The notes under the pieces: generated by a model
The model's input: the letters and a program-made list of their open reading frames with translations, nothing else
Database searches by the model: none
Told to the model about the DNA's origin: nothing
Assembly: GCA_947258465.1 (NCBI GenBank)
Contig: CAMYIQ010000265.1
Location: 1-10,067 of the forward strand
DNA: 10,067 bases
DNA from: an uncultured Erythrobacter sp.
Lineage (GTDB): Bacteria > Pseudomonadota > Alphaproteobacteria > Sphingomonadales > Sphingomonadaceae
Direction: 5' to 3'
Translations under genes and position numbers: made by a program
In this document: positions 6,583-10,067 of the stretch, piece after piece
How positions within the stretch are numbered: position 1 is the stretch's first letter
Layout: each line of letters starts with the position of its first letter

Positions 6583-7144
6583 GCATCCGCTCCGCCCGGT
6601 CGCGCGCCGCTGTCTCCGGCAGGCCGAGCGAGCGAGAGAGTGCCGTCCCGATGAGGGCATCGCCCATCGCCATCAGCACCAGTGCCAGCGTTTCTTCATG
6701 AAGCTGCGTGGGCGCGGTGCCATGCGCGGCTTCTTCCGGTGCGATCTCATCGACCAGTTGGTGGATGGTTTCCACGATGGGGGTCAGCGCGTCTTCATTC
6801 CCCGTCAGGATCATCCAGCTTGCGAGCGCACCGGCACCCTCCTTGTCGAACGCGTCGAACGCCAGATCGACCACTTCGCGCGGGCTACCCAGCCCCGCCC
6901 GGGTTGCTCTGACGGCGTCGATGATCGTGTCGCACACGGTCCCCGCCAGATGCCCCGCCAGCGCTTTTTGAAGGCCCGCTGCCGAGCCGAAATGGTGCAG
7001 TAAATTGGCATGGGTACGCCCAATTCGCGCCGCGACCGCCTTGAGCGTGACCGATTGCGGGCCGGTCTCGATAAGGAGTGAGCGCGCCGCTGCCAGCGCA
7101 GCAAGCCGCGATTCCTCATGAGAAAGTCGTTTGCGTGTGGCCAT
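6545..7144 (-). CDS. TetR/AcrR-family transcriptional regulator
   Basis: A 199-aa regulator. Residues 10-58 form the TetR DNA-binding domain: RLAALAAARSLLIETGPQSVTLKAVAARIGRTHANLLHHFGS, with the helix-turn-helix near 32-52 and the usual HHFG in place of YHHF/YYHF. The rest (about 65-199) is an all-alpha ligand/dimerisation domain with no recognisable ligand signature. It is divergent from a predicted metal-dependent hydrolase across a palindrome-rich gap, so it probably represses that gene and itself. The start is uncertain: ATG 7144 gives a normal short basic N-terminus (MATRKRLSHEE) but has no Shine-Dalgarno, while ATG 7186 adds 14 residues and has TAAAAA exactly 6 nt upstream, as expected for a leaderless mRNA. 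The 3' end overlaps the YgfZ-type gene by 38 bp. Confidence 0.88.
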   Translation of the reverse strand: MATRKRLSHEESRLAALAAARSLLIETGPQSVTLKAVAARIGRTHANLLHHFGSAAGLQKALAGHLAGTVCDTIIDAVRATRAGLGSPREVVDLAFDAFDKEGAGALASWMILTGNEDALTPIVETIHQLVDEIAPEEAAHGTAPTQLHEETLALVLMAMGDALIGTALSRSLGLPETAARDRAERMLIRSLDLPVQQD

Positions 7145-7186
7145 ATGCGGGAGGACTAGCCCATCGACCCGGTGCTGGAAAGCCAT

Positions 7187-7259
7187 CGTCGCTTTTTATT
7201 GACAGTGGTGTAAGTAGTGCTTACTTACACTGATGTAAGTTAACTCAGTGGAGCCCATG
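7187..7259. promoter_or_regulatory. TetR / metal-hydrolase divergent promoter region
   Basis: A perfect -35 hexamer TTGACA lies at 7199-7204 on the plus strand; its -10 is ambiguous because the expected site (about 7222-7227) lies in an operator half-site. On the minus strand, TAAAAA (7198-7193) could be a -10 for the regulator. GGAG at 7250-7253 is the ribosome-binding site for the hydrolase ATG at 7260. Operator half-sites fill 7208-7240, between the two candidate core promoters, fitting repression of both genes. Confidence 0.55.
7208..7240. promoter_or_regulatory. Predicted TetR operator: perfect 9-bp inverted repeat plus third half-site
   Basis: GTGTAAGTA (7208-7216) and TACTTACAC (7222-7230) are perfect reverse complements separated by GTGCT. 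A third half-site, TGTAAGT (7234-7240), pairs with ACTTACA (7223-7229) to make a second overlapping palindrome with spacer CTGA. A third register, GTAAG/CTTAC (7210-7214/7220-7224), is nested inside. TetR-family operators are typically imperfect palindromes of this size next to the regulator's own gene. Binding by the adjacent TetR protein is inferred from position. Confidence 0.65.
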
Positions 7260-8138
7260 ATGAACGCCCCTGTTTCGATCGATACCACCGTTCGTAAAGC
7301 CGCGCCGACACCGGCCGACTTGACTATCACCGTACGCGATGAACGTTTCAACCGCAGCACCAGCCCGCGCCGCTGGTGGGCTGGCGAGCCGTTCGGCACG
7401 GCCTGGCACAATGCCCTTTCAGCGACCTTCCCGCGGGGCGAGGCCTTTTTCATCGAAGCGGTCAAGGCGCAGCGCGAAGGCGCAGACCCCAAGCTCGAGG
7501 CCGAGATTCGCGCGTTTATCAAGCAGGAAATCAATCACACGCGCGAACACATCGCCTTCAATCGCCTGGCCGAAGATGCCGGTTACGACATCAAGGCCAT
7601 CGATACGCGCGTGGCCGAAATGCTGGCGCTGACCAAGGATCGCCCGGCAATCGCCAATCTGGCCGTGACCATGGCGCTGGAACATTACACCGCGATGATG
7701 GCGGCCGAATTCCTCGCCAATCCGCAGCATTTCGCCCAGGCCGATCCCGAAGTGCGCGACATGTGGCGCTGGCATGCGGCCGAGGAAATCGAGCACAAGG
7801 GCGTGGCCTATGACACCTGGCTGCACGCCACGCGCGACTGGTCGGGGTGGCAGCGATGGAAAGTTCGCAGCCTGGTGATGCTCAGCGTGACCGCGCGCTT
7901 CTTCAAGCACCGCTGGACCGATTCGCTCGAACTGCTGAAACAGGATGGTATCACCGGCTGGAAAGCCAAATGGGGCCTGTTCAAATATCTGACCGTGAGC
8001 CCTGGTGTGGTCCGCCGCATTTTCCCCGCATGGCTGGCTTACTTCAAGCCTGGCTTCCATCCGTGGGATCATGACGATCGCGAGCTCATTAGGCTTTACG
8101 AAGGCGATTTTCAGGACGCCCTGATGCCAGCGGAGTAA
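7260..8138 (+). CDS. Predicted metal-dependent hydrolase (COG3687 / PF10118), ferritin-like diiron candidate
   Basis: A 292-aa protein of the uncharacterised 'predicted metal-dependent hydrolase' family. Conserved blocks are RRWWAGEPFGTAWHNALSATFPRGE (38-61), FIKQEINHTREHIAFN (87-101), TMALEHYTAMMAAE (137-150), WHAAEEIEHKGVAYD (171-185) and KPGFHPWDHDD (263-273). Two ExxH pairs (E90/H93 and E176/H179) plus E61 and E141 fit a four-helix diiron site, so an oxidase or oxygenase role is as plausible as hydrolysis. The biochemical function is not established. ATG 7260 was chosen because GGAG lies 6 nt upstream; GTG 7248 and ATG 7257 are in-frame alternatives with poorer spacing. It is probably controlled by the divergent TetR gene and is followed by a strong terminator. 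Confidence 0.85.
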   Translation: MNAPVSIDTTVRKAAPTPADLTITVRDERFNRSTSPRRWWAGEPFGTAWHNALSATFPRGEAFFIEAVKAQREGADPKLEAEIRAFIKQEINHTREHIAFNRLAEDAGYDIKAIDTRVAEMLALTKDRPAIANLAVTMALEHYTAMMAAEFLANPQHFAQADPEVRDMWRWHAAEEIEHKGVAYDTWLHATRDWSGWQRWKVRSLVMLSVTARFFKHRWTDSLELLKQDGITGWKAKWGLFKYLTVSPGVVRRIFPAWLAYFKPGFHPWDHDDRELIRLYEGDFQDALMPAE

Positions 8139-8155
8139 ATCGGCTGCGACGAAGG

Positions 8156-8192
8156 AAAAGGCCCCGCCGGCATAGCGCTGGCGGGGCCTTTT
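8156..8192. terminator. Strong intrinsic terminator, bidirectional
   Basis: AAAAGGCCCCGCC (8156-8168) and GGCGGGGCCTTTT (8180-8192) are perfect 13-bp reverse complements around an 11-nt loop. The GC stem is flanked by A4 on the left and T4 on the right, so it can end transcription from the hydrolase gene (plus) and the GNAT gene (minus), which converge here with 61 bp between stop codons. Confidence 0.92.
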
Positions 8193-8199
8193 GCTTTCC

Positions 8200-8742
8200 T
8201 CAGGCCGCCAACTGCGGCGTCATGGCGGCATTCTCGTCGAGATCCAGCCGGTAGAGCGCGCAATCGACAGCTTCTCCGCGCCCGCAGCTATGCCGCTTGG
8301 CGACCTTGCCCGTGGGTTGGAAACCCAGCTTGCGCAATACGCGGCCCGAAGCGGGATTGTCGAGAAAATGGCCCGCTTCCAGGCTGCGATGGCCGAGCAG
8401 TCGGGCAACTTCGATGAGCCCTTTCCCGGCCTCGGTGGCAAAGCCCTTTCCCCAAAAGGGACGGGCAATCCAGTAACCGAGTTCGACCCCCGTATCGGTC
8501 TCGCCTAAACTGATCGATCCGATGATCCGTGAACCGTCGTCGCCGGGCAGCGTCATCAGAAAGTTCGGGAGACGCGGATCCTGGTCGCGGCCGACGAATT
8601 CGCAGGCATGTTTGGGGAGATAGGGCCAGGGCGCGCGAGCAAGATTGCGGACGACACATTCGTCGGCAATGCCGCCGAACAACGCGTCTGCATCTTCCGG
8701 CCAGGAGGGCCGCAACAGCAGCCTTTCGGTTACATGGAACAT
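8200..8742 (-). CDS. GNAT-family N-acetyltransferase (RimJ/RimL-like)
   Basis: A 180-aa acetyl-CoA-dependent acetyltransferase. It opens with TERLLLRPSWPEDADALF (5-22), the usual RimJ-like start. The acetyl-CoA-binding motif A is ELGYWIARPFWGKGFATEA (87-105), where the pyrophosphate loop R-x-x-x-G-K-G-F-A is intact. DNPASGRVLRKLGF (128-141) is the conserved helix before the last strand. The substrate cannot be told from sequence; Rim-type protein N-termini, antibiotics or small amines are all possible. ATG 8742 follows GGGGAG with about 7 nt spacing; ATG 8757 is a weaker in-frame alternative. It lies downstream of rpmA, separated by 206 bp with an intrinsic terminator, so it is probably transcribed separately or by read-through. 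A GNAT gene near rplU-rpmA is common in related bacteria. Confidence 0.88.
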   Translation of the reverse strand: MFHVTERLLLRPSWPEDADALFGGIADECVVRNLARAPWPYLPKHACEFVGRDQDPRLPNFLMTLPGDDGSRIIGSISLGETDTGVELGYWIARPFWGKGFATEAGKGLIEVARLLGHRSLEAGHFLDNPASGRVLRKLGFQPTGKVAKRHSCGRGEAVDCALYRLDLDENAAMTPQLAA

Positions 8743-8806
8743 CGGTATTCTCCCCATTTCCACGCTCCGGGCTCCTAGGCCGGACGCGTGACAATTGCGT
8801 GATGGC

Positions 8807-8830
8807 AAAAGAAAATTTCGCCAGCGAAAT
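8807..8830 (-). terminator. Intrinsic terminator of rplU-rpmA operon
   Basis: ATTTCGC (8815-8821) and GCGAAAT (8824-8830) are perfect reverse complements. Read on the minus strand, the hairpin is followed by TTTTCTTTTG, a good U-rich tract. It lies 118 bp beyond the rpmA stop codon and 65 bp before the GNAT start. Confidence 0.7.
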
Positions 8831-8883
8831 CGAAGAGGGAGAAACGACAAGAGGGAGACGGGGTGGTCCCATCTCCCTCTTCG
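8831..8883 (-). repeat. Hairpin with duplicated 3' arm downstream of rpmA
   Basis: TCTCCCTCTTCG (8872-8883) is perfectly complementary to CGAAGAGGGAGA (8831-8842) over 12 bp. Its first 10 bases are also complementary to AAGAGGGAGA (8849-8858). In the minus-strand RNA, one purine-rich 5' arm can pair with either of two pyrimidine-rich 3' arms. The nearer pairing is extended by GGG/CCC in the loop. The far arm abuts the intrinsic terminator stem at 8830. Confidence 0.7.
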
Positions 8884-8907
8884 GTTGCCGGATCGTGGAC
8901 CCGGCTG

Positions 8908-8954
8908 GGACCGTCCCGTTTGGACGATCCCGTTATCGGAGCGTCCTGTTATTC
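8908..8954. repeat. Three degenerate direct repeats in the rpmA 3' end
   Basis: Units GGACCGTCCCGTTT (8908-8921), GGACGATCCCGTTATC (8922-8937) and GGAGCGTCCTGTTATTC (8938-8954) follow head to tail with only point differences and 14-16 nt periodicity. Each begins with a GGA..nTCC dyad. The third overlaps the rpmA stop codon and last sense codon. Function unknown. Confidence 0.55.
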
Positions 8955-9218
8955 GGCGGCTTCGGCCATCATGTCGACCGAGACGAACTTTCGGTCGAGC
9001 TTGCCCTTGTGGAAGCGCACAATACCGTCGGTAAGGGCGAACAGGGTGTGATCCTTGCCCATGCCGACATTGGTGCCCGGATAGAACTTGGTGCCGCGCT
9101 GGCGCACAATGATGTTGCCGGCGACGACATTCTCGCTGCCGAACTTCTTCACACCAAGGCGACGACCGGCTGAATCGCGACCGTTACGCGACGAACCGCC
9201 TGCTTTCTTATGTGCCAT
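8949..9218 (-). CDS. rpmA: 50S ribosomal protein L27
   Basis: An 89-aa bacterial L27 with no N-terminal extension. The sequence starts MAHKKAGGSSRNGRDSAGRR, the flexible N-terminal arm that by family knowledge reaches the peptidyl-transferase centre. It continues through GNIIVRQRGTKFYPG and GKDHTLFALTDGIVRF, all diagnostic of L27. Its Shine-Dalgarno (AAGGA, 10 nt before the ATG) overlaps the rplU stop codon. The two genes are 12 bp apart in the standard rplU-rpmA order and are surely co-transcribed. The acidic end MMAEAAE is a minor lineage-specific tail. Confidence 0.97.
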   Translation of the reverse strand: MAHKKAGGSSRNGRDSAGRRLGVKKFGSENVVAGNIIVRQRGTKFYPGTNVGMGKDHTLFALTDGIVRFHKGKLDRKFVSVDMMAEAAE

Positions 9219-9230
9219 CGTCCGTGTTCC

Positions 9231-9689
9231 TTACTTCTTGTCTTCGGTCTTTTTGGCGGCGGCCTTCTTGGGCGCTGCCTTTTTAGCCGGAGCCTTCTTC
9301 TCGGCGGCTTCCTTCTTCGGAGCAGCCTTCTTCTCCGCGGCATCGGCCTTCGGAGCAGCTTCCTTCTTCGGCGCGGCCTTCTTGGCGGTGCCACCGCCGA
9401 CATCGGTGATGCGCAGCAGGGTCATCTGCTGGCGATGACCGTTCTTGCGGCGATAGTTGTGGCGGCGACGCTTCTTGAAAACGACGACCTTCTCGCTCTT
9501 CGCCTGCGCAATGATCTCCGCCGAAACGGTAACCTTGCCGGCATCCGAAAGCGTGTCGCCTTCGCCTGCGAGCAGGACGTCGCCCAGCGTGATGGTATCG
9601 CCGGCTTCTCCAGCCAGCTTCTCAACCGCGATCTTGTCTCCGGCGGCAACCCGGTACTGCTTGCCGCCCGTGCGCACTACTGCGAACAT
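9231..9689 (-). CDS. rplU: 50S ribosomal protein L21 with Ala/Lys-rich C-terminal extension
   Basis: A 152-aa protein. Residues 1-97 are canonical L21: MFAVVRTGGKQYRVAAGDKI, LGDVLLAGEGD, and the rRNA-binding KRRRHNYRRKNGHRQQMTLLRI. Residues about 98-152 are an added low-complexity tail of AAPKKEA-, AAEKK- and KKAAAKK-type repeats ending EDKK; E. coli L21 is only 103 aa. Such tails occur in several alphaproteobacterial L21 proteins and probably lie on the ribosome surface or bind RNA non-specifically. ATG 9689 is the conserved start, with GAGAG about 8-9 nt upstream; a longer frame upstream to 9836 has no family support. It is first in the operon with rpmA. Confidence 0.97.
   Translation of the reverse strand: MFAVVRTGGKQYRVAAGDKIAVEKLAGEAGDTITLGDVLLAGEGDTLSDAGKVTVSAEIIAQAKSEKVVVFKKRRRHNYRRKNGHRQQMTLLRITDVGGGTAKKAAPKKEAAPKADAAEKKAAPKKEAAEKKAPAKKAAPKKAAAKKTEDKK
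9234..9390 (-). repeat. Degenerate coding repeats in rplU tail
   Basis: The plus-strand DNA repeats short variants of GCTTCCTTCTTCGGAGCAGC and GCCTTCTTCTCCGCGG, encoding alternating Ala/Pro/Lys/Glu. CTTCGGAGCAGC occurs twice (about 9316 and 9348). Such repeats favour slippage, so the tail length may vary between strains. Confidence 0.6.
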
Positions 9690-9877
9690 GGTACGTATCT
9701 CTCGTTCAAATTGCTGTGCCGTGATCTTGCGAATGCACGGCGCGCCCGTCAGGCCACCTTTGGCAGCCCCGGAAAGAAGCGTGCCGTTAAGCGAAAGGAG
9801 GGGCCAAGTCAACGCTTGCCAAGAGGAAATTTGCATCCTCGCTGGCGCGCTGTGGAGGTCGTGATATGGAGGGTGCG
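9690..9877. promoter_or_regulatory. Divergent leader/promoter region of rplU and the right-hand lipoprotein gene
   Basis: On the minus strand, TTGACT (9812-9807) is a good -35. At 17 nt spacing the -10 would be TAACGG (9789-9784), a partial match, implying an rplU leader of roughly 90 nt. That leader contains GC-rich dyads including GGCGCGCC near 9740-9747, but no known L21 leader fold is recognisable by eye. On the plus strand, TTGCCA (9816-9821) is a -35-like hexamer without a clear -10. No small gene is supported here. Confidence 0.4.
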
Positions 9878-10067
9878 ATGATCGATCGCAAGCTTATTGT
9901 CGCCCCCTTATGTGCTTCGCTGCTCGCCGGTTGCGCCGGTACCGGCTCGGATCGCTATCCCTCGCTCGCAGTTCGCGACGTCGAGCGAGCCGAGGGCACC
10001 TTCCAGCCCGCATCGGGGCGAAAGCTCGACGTTCCCGAGGTGAAAACCGAACTCACCGGCGACCTCA
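9878..10067 (+). CDS. Predicted lipoprotein, N-terminal part (3' truncated by window)
   Basis: The visible 63 codons begin MIDRKLIVAPLCASLLAGC, a lipoprotein signal with lipobox LAGC and lipidated Cys19. Ala follows at +2, so outer-membrane sorting is expected. The mature start (AGTGSDRYPSLAVRDVERAEG) is flexible and not recognisable as a family. Two starts are plausible in frame: ATG 9878 with GGAGG 5 nt upstream, and ATG 9866 with GGAGG 7 nt upstream, adding MEGA. I used 9878 because it gives the more usual signal length. It is divergent from rplU. The gene runs off the right edge, so function cannot be judged. Confidence 0.75.
   Translation, partial: MIDRKLIVAPLCASLLAGCAGTGSDRYPSLAVRDVERAEGTFQPASGRKLDVPEVKTELTGDL

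Noticed and set aside
5815..6660. Minus-strand open frame opposite the YgfZ-type gene
   Set aside because: The plus-strand frame carries the intact KGCYxGQE signature; the minus frame has no recognisable domain.
1..10067. CRISPR array, tRNA, rRNA, insertion sequence, toxin-antitoxin or phage module
   Set aside because: No regular spaced repeats, cloverleaf, terminal repeats, transposase or recognisable defence gene could be found on either strand.

Overview
The window is a GC-rich piece of bacterial chromosome with compact genes on both strands. Gene content, high GC, frequent lack of Shine-Dalgarno sites (possible leaderless starts) and an Ala/Lys-tailed ribosomal protein L21 suggest an alphaproteobacterium, most likely Sphingomonadales (Erythrobacteraceae-like). 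That placement is inference; no rRNA or other marker is present to prove it.

Layout, left to right. Position 1 falls inside a selO-type pseudokinase (protein AMPylase) gene, which runs into astD, an aldehyde dehydrogenase of the arginine succinyltransferase pathway type. astD converges on a lipoprotein gene of unknown function. Upstream of that, also on the minus strand, is a small exported glycine-zipper protein. Next are rarD (EamA-type permease, plus), whose 3' end overlaps that of pyrC (dihydroorotase, minus). pyrC diverges across only 38 bp from a YgfZ/IBA57-type Fe-S maintenance gene. The 3' end of that gene overlaps a minus-strand TetR-family regulator. The regulator diverges from a COG3687/PF10118 predicted metal-dependent hydrolase across a region rich in palindromic GTAAGT half-sites. 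A strong hairpin terminator separates the hydrolase from a convergent GNAT acetyltransferase. Upstream of the GNAT gene on the minus strand is the rplU-rpmA ribosomal operon, followed by a structured 3' region with repeats and an intrinsic terminator. A lipoprotein gene diverging from rplU is cut by the right edge.

Most of this is housekeeping: pyrimidine synthesis, ribosomal proteins L21/L27, Fe-S cluster support and amino-acid catabolism, interspersed with envelope proteins. The only pair that looks like a self-contained regulated unit is TetR plus metal-dependent hydrolase. I see no mobile element, CRISPR array, tRNA, rRNA, phage gene or defence system, and no clear evidence of a wholly novel system. 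The observations most worth a second look are the nested TetR operator, the interlocked pyrC/ygfZ promoters around a GC palindrome, and the repeat-rich rpmA 3' region. No stretch longer than about 220 bases lacks a gene.
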